The position numbers and the translations under genes were made by a program. Below, piece after piece: positions 6,450-13,151 of a stretch of DNA of 13,948 nt. The notes beneath the pieces are model-generated. The model saw nothing but the letters and a program-made list of their open reading frames with translations. It made no database searches and had not been told where the DNA came from. Source of the stretch: YA12-FULL-51-18 sp041665305 (GTDB taxonomy: Bacteria; Elusimicrobiota; Elusimicrobia; Elusimicrobiales; UBA9959). Within the stretch, counting starts at the first letter, position 1. Every line of letters begins with the position of its first letter. The stretch covers positions 1 through 13,948 of the forward strand of contig JBAYJD010000065.1 of assembly GCA_041665305.1 (NCBI GenBank). The letters are read 5' to 3'.

Positions 6450-6507
6450 AACTTACTCAATTCTACAAAATTTATCCGGCTTCTTTTGCTTTTTACGGCA
6501 AAAATTT

Positions 6508-7254
6508 TTACTGTTTACCGTCCTGCGCCGGGATCCCGAGCAGCACATCCAGCGTCACGGGTTTTAGACCTTTGCGCCGGGCTTCCTTGAGCACCGCTTC
6601 GGTTATGCGAAGCGTCTTTTCCCTCGTTTTGCCGCCGCCGTCGTGCATAAGAAGTATGGCTCCGGGCTTGAGGTTCCTGAGATATTCCCCCGTCATCTTC
6701 TCTTCCGGAATATTCGTCCAATCGCTGCCATAGGTCCAGTTGACCAGGGTGTAGCCTCTTGCGGCCGCCACTTTCCTTACCCAGTCCCTGTCGTAACCGT
6801 TGGGCATGCGCATAAACACTGGCCTCACGCCGGCGGCCTTCCAGATGGCGGCGGCGCCGCCGTCGAGCTCTTTTTCAAGTATCCTTTCACGGTCCGCGCC
6901 TTTGCCGATTTTCGGATAAAACTCATGCTTGTCGGTATGATTGCCCGTAAGATGGCCGGCGGCGTGCTCGGCGGCGGCCAGCGCGGGATATTTGCGGACC
7001 GAATAGCCCGTCACAAAGAACGAGGCCTTGGCGCCGTACTTGTCCAGCAGCTTCAACAGGTCCCCTGTTATAAAACCGGGGCCGTCGTCGTAAGTAAGGG
7101 CGAACTCGCGCTTTGAAACGGACCCTTCGGCGTAAAATTTCCCCGCATAAGGATTTGCGGCAAAACAGCGGACGGCGAGCGGCGAAAAGCAGCCGGCGAC
7201 CAGCAGGAATACCGGAAAATATTTTTTACACGATTTGAATGTTTTAAAGTTCAT
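6508..7254 (-). CDS. Polysaccharide deacetylase (NodB/CE4 family), exported
   Basis: 248 residues. An N-terminal signal contains LVAGC at 18-22, a possible lipobox that would make it a lipoprotein; a second possible cleavage lies after RCFA. The NodB domain shows its motifs in order: TYDDGP (54-59, catalytic and metal Asp56/Asp57), GNHTDKH (104-110, metal His106 and His110), RMPNG (substrate groove, normally RPPYG), a WTYGSDW block and LLMHDGGG with the late His. It should remove acetyl groups from an N-acetylated glycan such as peptidoglycan or an extracellular polysaccharide. It lies 36 nt after the ABC permease gene on the same strand and is probably last in the envelope gene set. Domain call is firm; substrate is inference. 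Confidence 0.93.
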   Translation of the reverse strand: MNFKTFKSCKKYFPVFLLVAGCFSPLAVRCFAANPYAGKFYAEGSVSKREFALTYDDGPGFITGDLLKLLDKYGAKASFFVTGYSVRKYPALAAAEHAAGHLTGNHTDKHEFYPKIGKGADRERILEKELDGGAAAIWKAAGVRPVFMRMPNGYDRDWVRKVAAARGYTLVNWTYGSDWTNIPEEKMTGEYLRNLKPGAILLMHDGGGKTREKTLRITEAVLKEARRKGLKPVTLDVLLGIPAQDGKQ

Positions 7255-7290
7255 AGAATTAAATCTCCGCCCGCGGATACAAGTTTAGGA

Positions 7291-8958
7291 TTAGATCTCG
7301 TACTTCTCAAGGTTCCTGAGCCCCAGCTTCCACGGCACGACCAGCGCCGCCGCGTTCAGGACGGTAAAAGTAACGGCGCATAGAGCCAGGGCCCGCCAGT
7401 CCCAGGGATGCGCCCGCCCGAACCGCTGCGCAAAATGCATCTGGACGGGCCAGGCCTCTACTGCGACCAACAGGCTCAGATAACCCATGGCGCAGGCCAT
7501 GTAAATAAAACCGCCGTAGGAGGATTCCAGCTGATGGATATTTTCCACCTTAAAGTCAGGGAACAGCGCGCCGAGCCCCACCCCCATCACCGAAATGACG
7601 ACGGCGGCCAGAACGATGGTGCAGCTGGAAAGCGTGGAGATAAAAAGGTCGGCGTTCAGCAGCCGGTTGGAAGCGGTTATAAGCACCGCGCCGATCGCCA
7701 TGGAAGGGACAAGCGAGAGCAGGAGCTTTTCTTTCAGGATCTGGGCGGTGGAGACCGGCGAGGATTTGAGCAGCCAGAAGCTCGCTCCTTCAAGGCTTAC
7801 GGCCGGGAAAGTGAACCGCAGCCCGATAGCGGCCATGACAAAGCCCGCGACGCCGATATTCAGGAAGGAAACCAGGCTTTTTATGTCCTGCGAGTCCAGG
7901 GGCAGCTGGCGGATGCTGAATAAATATACGACGATAAGCGCCGCGATCAGGATGAGCTGCGACCAGTAGCGGGGGTCGCGCAGGAGCAGCAGCCTGTCCT
8001 TCCAGTAAAATGTAAGCAGTTGCCTGAATTTACCGGTTCTCAGGACAAGGCGCTGTTCCAGGAGCAGCCGTGGCGTCCCGTGGAATCTGGGCGAGCTTTG
8101 CGCCCCGCTGAAACCCTTCGCGTAGACGAAACCGGAGCAATAATATATCAGCGCGTAAACGATAAAAGCCGCCGCGAAAAGGACCCCGGAATAAAAAAAG
8201 AAGGAGCCCCGGCCCCCGGCGGAGTACGAGATCATGGCCTTGGTCACCCACCACGACGGCAGATACGGCGCGGTCGGGGATTGCAGGTATTGTATGTACT
8301 GGGCCACCACCTCAAGGCTGTCGGGCCGCAGGAGCTTTTCCGGCTTTGCGAAACGGAACGCGACATAGACGAAGGAAACCGATAAACTCCCGAGCAGCCA
8401 GGTGATATCCCGGGTCCTGGAAGACGGAAAAATATACATGACCAGCGTGCTGAAAATAATGCCGAACGAGCCGGCCAGCATAATGAACGGGACCATGATC
8501 AGGAGGTAAGAAAGGTAGAAGCCCGGACCGAACCCCTTCACCCGGCCAAGCGCGATAATGAAGGGCAGAAGGGCGAGAGCCAGCGTCCACGAGGAATAGA
8601 ACACGGTTTCCAGGGCTTTATCCATGAAAAGAGCGCGCAAAGCGACGGGACAGGAGAAAAGGAATTTCAGATCGGAAGAATAGTAAAGCGTGGTCATGGA
8701 GATGATGATGGAGGAAACGATGACCATGGAAAAAGTTATAAGGAGGACCATGGAGGTAAGCTTCCAGGAAAGCATGGGACCGATGAACTGTACGCCTTCG
8801 AGGTAGGCCAGAAGCCGCAGGAACCCGCCGTACAGGGCCGCCAGCATCAGAAAGCCGACGAGGAGGAACATCAGGGTCTTGGCCAGGCGCCACCCGCGCA
8901 GTTCCTTTATCCCGTTTTTAAAGGTCAGCGCTTTCCGTCTGAGAAGGACATTAAGCAT
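7291..8958 (-). CDS. ABC exporter permease, large ABC-2-like subunit
   Basis: 555 residues with about twelve hydrophobic segments, including 28-55, 70-92, 120-140, 147-175, 255-275, 340-360, 370-390, 410-430, 445-470, 485-505 and 525-545, arranged as two similar halves. The pattern fits the large putative ABC export permeases coded directly after an ABC ATPase. The start overlaps the ATPase stop by 8 nt, showing tight coupling. No substrate motif is visible. Family membership is good by context and topology; the exported substrate is unknown. Neighbours that build or remodel the cell wall suggest an envelope-related substrate, but that is inference. Confidence 0.85.
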   Translation of the reverse strand: MLNVLLRRKALTFKNGIKELRGWRLAKTLMFLLVGFLMLAALYGGFLRLLAYLEGVQFIGPMLSWKLTSMVLLITFSMVIVSSIIISMTTLYYSSDLKFLFSCPVALRALFMDKALETVFYSSWTLALALLPFIIALGRVKGFGPGFYLSYLLIMVPFIMLAGSFGIIFSTLVMYIFPSSRTRDITWLLGSLSVSFVYVAFRFAKPEKLLRPDSLEVVAQYIQYLQSPTAPYLPSWWVTKAMISYSAGGRGSFFFYSGVLFAAAFIVYALIYYCSGFVYAKGFSGAQSSPRFHGTPRLLLEQRLVLRTGKFRQLLTFYWKDRLLLLRDPRYWSQLILIAALIVVYLFSIRQLPLDSQDIKSLVSFLNIGVAGFVMAAIGLRFTFPAVSLEGASFWLLKSSPVSTAQILKEKLLLSLVPSMAIGAVLITASNRLLNADLFISTLSSCTIVLAAVVISVMGVGLGALFPDFKVENIHQLESSYGGFIYMACAMGYLSLLVAVEAWPVQMHFAQRFGRAHPWDWRALALCAVTFTVLNAAALVVPWKLGLRNLEKYEI

Positions 8959-9703
8959 ATTCCGTCAGTTCCAGGAACACTTCTTCCAGGGAGCGGTCGC
9001 GCTGAGCGCCTGAGGCCAGCTTCTTGACTTCCGCCACCGTGCCCTTGGCTATAAGCCGGCCGGCGCAGATAATGCCGATGGAAGTGCAAAGCTTTTCCGC
9101 CATATCCAGGATGTGGGTGCACATAAAAACAGCCGCGCCCCCGGCGGCGATCTCCGCCAGCAATTTCTTGAACCGCCTGATGCTTTTCGGGTCCAGCCCG
9201 ACCGTCGGCTCGTCGAATAAGACCACACGGGGCCTGCGCAGCAGGACGCCGGCGATCAGCAGTTTTTGTTTCATGCCGTGGGAATAGGATTCAAGAAGTT
9301 CTCCGCCCTGGGCCGAGAGCTCGAAAACCTCCAGCAGTTCGGGAATGCGCCGCGCCTGTTCCGCGTACGGGACGGAATAGAGATCTCCGAGAAAACGCAG
9401 GAATTCAAAACCGGTAAGCTTGGGATAGACGAACGGTTCGTCGGGGATATAAGCGAGCGCTTTTTTGGCCTCCAAAGGCTCCTTCACCACATCGAAACCG
9501 CCCACCAGGATCCGGCCGGAAGAGGGCCGCATGATGCCGGACAGGATCTTGACGGTGGTGGTCTTTCCGGCGCCGTTCGGCCCGAGAAAACCGAAGATCT
9601 CGCCCGGAGCGACCTCAAGGTTCAGGGCGTCCACGGCCTTGTAGACGCCGAAACTTTTGGTAAGGTTCTCTATTTTGATCACAATAGGGTAGGAGGGCGG
9701 CAC
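8951..9703 (-). CDS. ABC transporter ATP-binding protein
   Basis: 250 residues with all ABC motifs: Walker A GPNGAGKTT (41-49, Lys47), a Q-loop region, a signature variant SYSHGMKQK (about 139-147), Walker B VVLFDEP followed by the D-loop GLDP, and the H-loop in CTHIL. The sequence type matches the CcmA/NatA-like ATPases that pair with ABC-2 permeases. The longest frame starts at GTG 9703; a second GTG at 9682 gives MIKIENLTKSFG, the usual family beginning, but neither start has a clear ribosome site, so the start is uncertain by 7 codons. It overlaps the permease gene by 8 nt and powers that permease. It begins 41 nt after the preceding gene on the same strand. Confidence 0.93.
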   Translation of the reverse strand: MPPSYPIVIKIENLTKSFGVYKAVDALNLEVAPGEIFGFLGPNGAGKTTTVKILSGIMRPSSGRILVGGFDVVKEPLEAKKALAYIPDEPFVYPKLTGFEFLRFLGDLYSVPYAEQARRIPELLEVFELSAQGGELLESYSHGMKQKLLIAGVLLRRPRVVLFDEPTVGLDPKSIRRFKKLLAEIAAGGAAVFMCTHILDMAEKLCTSIGIICAGRLIAKGTVAEVKKLASGAQRDRSLEEVFLELTEYA

Positions 9704-9744
9704 GGCGGGGACATTTTATCCATCCGCCCTGAACTCTCCCGGCA

Positions 9745-10440
9745 CTACTTTCCCTGCTCGCGCTGCTCCAGATAGCTCTTGATCTCAAGCTGGGAGGTAA
9801 GCTGGCGCAGGAGGTAGTTTGCCACCTGGGAAAATTTATCTTTGGAGAGCTCGTCCAGGTATTTTGCCTTGTTCTTGTCGAAATCCTTGAGGCTTTTATT
9901 CTTGGCCAGATAGTAGGCCTGGAGTTCCGCCGGCGTTACTTTTACATTCGTGAGCAGGAACTGCTTGAATTTGCCGGCCAGGCGCGCCTGCTTGCGCCAG
10001 ACCTCGTAGTCGCTCGGCGACATCTGAAACTCGCTAAAAATAGTCTGGGCGTAACGCCTGTAGCTGAAAGCTCCGTTCTCCGTGAACTGGGGCGTATTCT
10101 GGATCTCCACCGCCACCTCGAAGTCCGGCACGCGCATGGCCATCTTGTCGCCCTGCTGCGACAGGAGTTCCTCTATCACCATATCCCTGAAAATCTCCTG
10201 CTTCACGCTCTTGGTTATGACCTCGTTAACCTCGGTGCCGGAATCCTTGAAGTTGGAGAGGACCCGATTGACCTGCAGGGAAAAGCGCCGGTAAGGGATC
10301 TTTTTCCCCCCCACATCCGCCAGGGCGTCCGCGGAAGAGGAGGTAAAGATCTGGCCGCTGAAGAAAAAGGTGGAACCGACGAACACTACGACGACCACGG
10401 TGAAAATAACCCTTTTATATTTCGCGAGGAACGAGATCAT
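9745..10440 (-). CDS. Membrane-anchored SurA/PpiD N-terminal-like chaperone without a PPIase domain
   Basis: 231 residues. A short cytoplasmic start (MISFLAKYKR) and one transmembrane span (about 11-29) are followed by a periplasmic helical domain. The ALADVGGKKIPYRRFSLQVNRVL strand-helix start and the EIFRDMVIEELLSQQG helix are the pattern of SurA_N/PpiD N-terminal domains. The usual parvulin PPIase domain is absent: the protein ends with helices about where it would begin. It may be a pure holdase-type chaperone for exported proteins. Its ATG follows the bactofilin stop by one nt (TAACATG), so translation is probably coupled, which links it to the envelope set. Alternative reading: a truncated PpiD; but it has its own stop and no PPIase remnant follows. 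Confidence 0.8.
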   Translation of the reverse strand: MISFLAKYKRVIFTVVVVVFVGSTFFFSGQIFTSSSADALADVGGKKIPYRRFSLQVNRVLSNFKDSGTEVNEVITKSVKQEIFRDMVIEELLSQQGDKMAMRVPDFEVAVEIQNTPQFTENGAFSYRRYAQTIFSEFQMSPSDYEVWRKQARLAGKFKQFLLTNVKVTPAELQAYYLAKNKSLKDFDKNKAKYLDELSKDKFSQVANYLLRQLTSQLEIKSYLEQREQGK

Positions 10441-10441
10441 G

Positions 10442-10840
10442 TTATTTGACCGCCTTTTCGGAATTTTCAGTTTTAGAATTTTTCGGACTTGTCATGGAAC
10501 AGTTGCCGTTGAAAACAGCCCCCTCTTCGATTATGATCTTCGGGGCGCGAAGATCGCCGGTGATCTTTGAGCCGGAGAGCACCTCGATATGGTCCAAAGC
10601 CGCCACATTGCCGTTGATATCGCCGGAAACCGAGCAGGACTCGCAGGAAATATCTCCTTTGACCTTTCCGGTCTTGCCTACGGTGACAAGATTGGCGTCC
10701 ACAATGGCCCCGTCGATGCGGCCGTCGATCCGCAGGGACCCCTTGGCGGTGAGAGTGCCCTGGAAATAAGCCTCGTGTCCTATCACCGTGTCGGAGTTTT
10801 TCGCGTCAAAAGTTATATTTGTGCTCTTAAAAATAGCCAT
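10442..10840 (-). CDS. Bactofilin (polymer-forming cytoskeletal protein)
   Basis: 132 residues. The core, about 15-112, is a right-handed beta-helix with the bactofilin periodicity: GHEAYFQGTLTAKGSLRIDG, then GKTGKVKGDISCES, SGDINGNVAALDHIEV and GDLRAPKIIIEEGAVFNG. Short, polar N- and C-terminal tails flank it, and residues 113-132 are Ser/Lys/Glu-rich. Bactofilins self-assemble into filaments at the inner membrane and recruit cell-wall enzymes. A strong GGGAGG site precedes the ATG. It sits 20 nt after an M23 peptidase gene, a pairing known to control cell shape in other bacteria (for example the CcmA-Csd1 system of Helicobacter). Very confident family call. Confidence 0.95.
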   Translation of the reverse strand: MAIFKSTNITFDAKNSDTVIGHEAYFQGTLTAKGSLRIDGRIDGAIVDANLVTVGKTGKVKGDISCESCSVSGDINGNVAALDHIEVLSGSKITGDLRAPKIIIEEGAVFNGNCSMTSPKNSKTENSEKAVK

Positions 10841-10860
10841 ACAGCCTCCCTGTCCGCGTT

Positions 10861-11832
10861 TCAGGAAAATATGCTTTCAAATATGCCGGCCAGGGGGCTT
10901 CTCTTGCCGCCCTCCTGTAAATATTTTACGGGGTCCCTGGGGATGCCGTCCACCCACACCTCGTAGTGAAGATGCGGTCCGGTGGAAGTTCCCGTGGAAC
11001 CCACGCGCCCTATCAACTGCCCGCGCCTGACCTGCGCCCCTTCTTTAACGACCAGCTCGCTGAAATGCCCGTAGAGGGTCGAATAGGCGAACCCGTGGTC
11101 CAGCACCACTGATAACCCGTAGCCGTTGGCCCAGCCGGAGTAGCGCACAACGCCGTCCGCCGTGGCATAGACCGGGGTGCCGGGCTCGTTGGCGATATCG
11201 ACGCCGGAATGATATTCGCTGGCGATCCGCAAAGGCGCGATGCGGTAGCCGAAGTAGGAAGTTATCCTGCCGACGACCGGCCAGCTGGAAGGCGTCGCCT
11301 TGGCGCTATTGTGCCTGTTCGTGATGTACCAGGTGACCTCGGCGTAGCTGGACAGGCGGCGATGGGATTCCTCCTGCATCTTGAAAATGGAATTATTCAG
11401 CGAGGTTTCCCTTATCTCGGAGGCCTTGCTTGAAAGAAGCTTTCTGAAATCGGAAAGGTCGGAAGCGGTGGGCCCGCCGATAGAGTCGTTGTCGTCCGCA
11501 AGATTGGGGCTCATGCCCAGCATCTTGCGAAGTTGGCGGTCGGTCTTACGGGTCATCTCAAGGTAGGCGAGACCCTTTTCCACCTGCTGCGACACATATT
11601 CCATCTTGGCGCGCAGGATTTTGTTGTCCGTTCTTGTGACGTAATAATCGAACTGCCGGCCGGCGATATACCCCGCCCAGACGGTAAGCGCGGTCCAGGA
11701 AACGCCTAAAGCCAGCAGCAACGCCGCCGGCAGGTTCAGCCTGAGGGAGGGCAGGCCGCTATGGGGCACGACAAAAATGCTTATGGGTTTAACCGCGCCC
11801 CTGACGATTTTTTTCAGCCATTTATACCGCAT
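10861..11832 (-). CDS. M23 family (LytM-type) membrane-bound peptidoglycan endopeptidase
   Basis: 323 residues. An N-terminal segment with ISIFVVPHSG (18-26) is followed by a transmembrane span (about 33-56), a helical coiled-coil-like linker (65-165) and a C-terminal M23 domain (about 185-300). Zinc and catalytic residues are visible: His208 and Asp212 in YHSGVD, His256 in LYGH, and His287/His289 in PHLHYEV. All are intact, so an active endopeptidase is expected, cutting peptide crosslinks in the periplasm. It is the first gene of the minus-strand envelope set and is paired with bactofilin. No ribosome site precedes the ATG, and the promoter lies right beside it, implying a leaderless message. 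No other in-frame ATG lies near. Confidence 0.94.
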   Translation of the reverse strand: MRYKWLKKIVRGAVKPISIFVVPHSGLPSLRLNLPAALLLALGVSWTALTVWAGYIAGRQFDYYVTRTDNKILRAKMEYVSQQVEKGLAYLEMTRKTDRQLRKMLGMSPNLADDNDSIGGPTASDLSDFRKLLSSKASEIRETSLNNSIFKMQEESHRRLSSYAEVTWYITNRHNSAKATPSSWPVVGRITSYFGYRIAPLRIASEYHSGVDIANEPGTPVYATADGVVRYSGWANGYGLSVVLDHGFAYSTLYGHFSELVVKEGAQVRRGQLIGRVGSTGTSTGPHLHYEVWVDGIPRDPVKYLQEGGKRSPLAGIFESIFS

Positions 11833-11841
11833 AATTTATAT

Positions 11842-11870
11842 ATTAGACCAATATACGCGAAGTCTGTCAA
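11842..11870 (-). promoter_or_regulatory. Strong sigma70-type promoter giving a near-leaderless mRNA
   Basis: On the minus strand a consensus TTGACA (11870-11865) and TCTAAT (11847-11842) are separated by 17 bp. Transcription would start at about A11835, only 3 nt before the M23 ATG at 11832-11830. No Shine-Dalgarno sequence is present, in agreement with leaderless translation. Confidence 0.65.
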
Positions 11871-11896
11871 ATAGAACGCCGGTACGGTAAAAATTA

Positions 11897-12757
11897 TCAA
11901 TCTCCGGGTGGAGGCGGAACCCTTTTTTTCCGTCCGGCGCCGGACGGTTTGGACGGAGTTTGCATAGCGGAAGTGTCCAGAAGGGCGGGGGAACCGGAGC
12001 CCGTATCCGGGGCCGCTTCGTTCCCGGCCCGCGCGGCGACCGGAAACGGAGTTTGCGCCGCGCCGGACATCATCTTCAGCATCTGCACCGCCGACCCCAT
12101 GTTGCCCATCGGCAGCTTGCTGAGCATGGGCTTAAGGTCCGGATCGTTCATCACTTCCATCATCAGAGGCAGGAAATCCTTTCGCGTGGCGAACTTGAGC
12201 GCCAGGCCCTGGATGCTCTTGGTCTTTTGAATGGACGCGATCATCGCCAGCGGATTATTCGCGTCCTTCTGCTTAAGCGCCCGGGCGAAATCGGGGTCTT
12301 TCTTCAGCTCGGCCACGAACTCTTTTACTATCGGACGCTTCGCGTATTTGGCCAAAGCCGCGGCGGTCCTTTCCCCGTCCTCCGCCGTTATTCCCGCGGC
12401 AGCGGGGCCGTATTCCCCGGAGTTGGTAAAGACGGTAAGGGCGGAGCCGCTCTGCGCCTGAGCGGGAACTTCCGGCCTTTTAAACCCCTCCGGCAGCGCG
12501 GCGGACGCGGCCTCCTCACCGGCGCGGAATGCGGTATCCTGGAAGGTTTCCGTCGGAGGCATAAGAATATTCCTGAAACCGGAAAGTTTCTGGTATATGA
12601 AAAGCACCGCGCAGAGAAGCAATATGAATAGAGAGGAAAAGACTATGGCCGCGGCTCTAAAGACCTTGTTGCTGGACCTGACCCTCGCCAGTTCCTCGGC
12701 AGCCGCAGGACCGTCCGCCGCTTCAACGGCCCGCGTTTCCTCTTTTTTTTCTTCCAC
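11897..12757 (-). CDS. Unrecognised single-span membrane protein
   Basis: 286 residues, no family recognised. Order: a charged, Glu/Ala-rich cytoplasmic start (1-33), one transmembrane helix (about 34-54), a low-complexity Ala/Pro/Gly region (60-125), a helical block with a DPDFARALK and DPDLKPMLSKLP pattern (about 135-220), and a Pro/Ser/Lys-rich tail ending PPPPGD. The two DP-containing helices faintly recall STI1/DP-type folds, but this is only a resemblance. The start is GTG 12757-12755, chosen because GGAGGG lies 5 nt upstream. The stop is 64 nt before the M23 start, and the M23 promoter lies in that gap, so the two are probably separate units. Function unknown. Confidence 0.75.
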   Translation of the reverse strand: MEEKKEETRAVEAADGPAAAEELARVRSSNKVFRAAAIVFSSLFILLLCAVLFIYQKLSGFRNILMPPTETFQDTAFRAGEEAASAALPEGFKRPEVPAQAQSGSALTVFTNSGEYGPAAAGITAEDGERTAAALAKYAKRPIVKEFVAELKKDPDFARALKQKDANNPLAMIASIQKTKSIQGLALKFATRKDFLPLMMEVMNDPDLKPMLSKLPMGNMGSAVQMLKMMSGAAQTPFPVAARAGNEAAPDTGSGSPALLDTSAMQTPSKPSGAGRKKRVPPPPGD

Positions 12758-12812
12758 AAAACCCTCCGTTTGACAAGAGCGGACAGAATTGATAAACTTT
12801 CATTTCAGCGGG

Positions 12813-12840
12813 AATTTACGCACTGAAAATCGCAGTTCAA
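12813..12840 (-). promoter_or_regulatory. Candidate promoter of the 286-residue membrane protein gene
   Basis: Minus-strand TTGAAC (12840-12835) and TAAATT (12818-12813) with a 16-bp spacer. The predicted start near 12806 leaves a leader of about 49 nt, which would contain the GGAGGG ribosome site of the GTG start. Confidence 0.35.
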
Positions 12841-12859
12841 ATCATACAAAATTTTCAGT
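12822..12859. repeat. 9-bp inverted repeat around a -35 region (possible operator)
   Basis: ACTGAAAAT (12822-12830) and ATTTTCAGT (12851-12859) are perfect reverse complements 20 bp apart. They enclose the candidate -35 box of the membrane protein gene and lie 18 bp upstream of tRNA-Glu, so a bound protein could affect both. Confidence 0.45.
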
Positions 12860-12876
12860 CCCGCGTTTCATATTGC

Positions 12877-12952
12877 GCCCCCATCGTCTAGCGGTTAGGA
12901 CGCTGCCCTTTCAAGGCAGAGATCAAGGGTTCGAATCCCTTTGGGGGCGCCA
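12877..12952 (+). tRNA. tRNA-Glu (anticodon UUC)
   Basis: Plus-strand cloverleaf of 76 nt: acceptor GCCCCCA pairs with TGGGGGC, anticodon arm CTGCC/GGCAG has loop CTTTCAA giving anticodon TTC, and the T arm AAGGG-TTCGAAT-CCCTT is normal. The discriminator is G and the 3' CCA is encoded, unlike the tRNA-Leu in this window. Confidence 0.97.
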
Positions 12953-12958
12953 ATTTTC

Positions 12959-12982
12959 AAAAAACCCCGCGAGGGGTTTTTT
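12959..12982. terminator. Intrinsic terminator after tRNA-Glu, works on both strands
   Basis: AAAAAACCCC and GGGGTTTTTT form a 10-bp stem with loop GCGA. The run of six T's ends the plus-strand tRNA transcript; the mirror run of A's gives T's on the minus strand, so it can also stop transcription from the right. Confidence 0.9.
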
Positions 12983-13028
12983 CTTTACAAGCGCCACCGG
13001 CGGACGCCTTACCCCCCTCCCCCCGACA
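12959..13028 (-). ncRNA. Candidate small RNA (promoter to terminator)
   Basis: A good minus-strand promoter at 13062-13034 would start RNA near 13028 and the terminator at 12982-12959 would end it, giving about 70 nt. It begins with a G-rich run (two blocks of six G), has a GCGTC/GGCGC dyad in the middle, and ends in the terminator hairpin. No protein of useful length is encoded. No homologue is recognised; existence is a prediction only. Confidence 0.25.
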
Positions 13029-13033
13029 TCCAA

Positions 13034-13062
13034 AGTATACCCGCCGCCCGGCCGCGAATCAA
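13034..13062 (-). promoter_or_regulatory. Isolated sigma70-type promoter facing the tRNA-Glu terminator
   Basis: On the minus strand TTGATT (13062-13057) and TATACT (13039-13034) are 17 bp apart. No gene follows before the terminator at 12982-12959. It may drive a small RNA or be left over from a gene disrupted by rearrangement. Confidence 0.5.
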
Positions 13063-13103
13063 GGACTTTTAGTTACACTCCGTGGGTGGGCTATGGGGCT
13101 AAG

Positions 13104-13146
13104 GTGACACACAACTTAATTCCTATTGAATTAGGTTGTGTGTCAC
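13104..13146. repeat. Long palindromic hairpin A (REP-like)
   Basis: GTGACACACAAC (13104-13115) pairs with GTTGTGTGTCAC (13135-13146), then a T-G wobble, then TAATTC pairs with GAATTA around a CTATT loop. That makes a 19-bp stem with a 5-nt loop. The shape and the GTGACAC/TAATTC words resemble REP elements moved by Y1 (REP-associated) transposases, but no transposase gene is in the window. Confidence 0.85.
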
Positions 13147-13151
13147 TCAAC

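Larger units (their letters stand above)
6071..6507. other. Gene-free, repeat- and hairpin-rich interval
   Basis: About 437 bases between tRNA-Leu and the polysaccharide deacetylase gene hold no convincing protein gene. Open frames across it give Arg/Pro/Gly-rich, low-quality translations and overlap the tRNA. It contains two copies of a 68-bp repeat and several hairpins, listed separately. No clear promoter for tRNA-Leu and no clear terminator for the gene ending at 6508 are visible. An AT-rich stretch at 6450-6507 has only weak dyads. Confidence 0.75.

Noticed and set aside
5981..6460. 159-codon minus-strand open frame across the tRNA-Leu gene and repeats
   Set aside because: Its C-terminal part (AELVDAQVSKTCDL) is the well-known false translation of a tRNA gene, and the rest is Arg/Pro-rich repeat sequence.
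13010..13028. G-quadruplex in the C/G-rich run
   Set aside because: Only two long G-blocks lie close together, fewer than the four tracts needed for a standard intramolecular fold.
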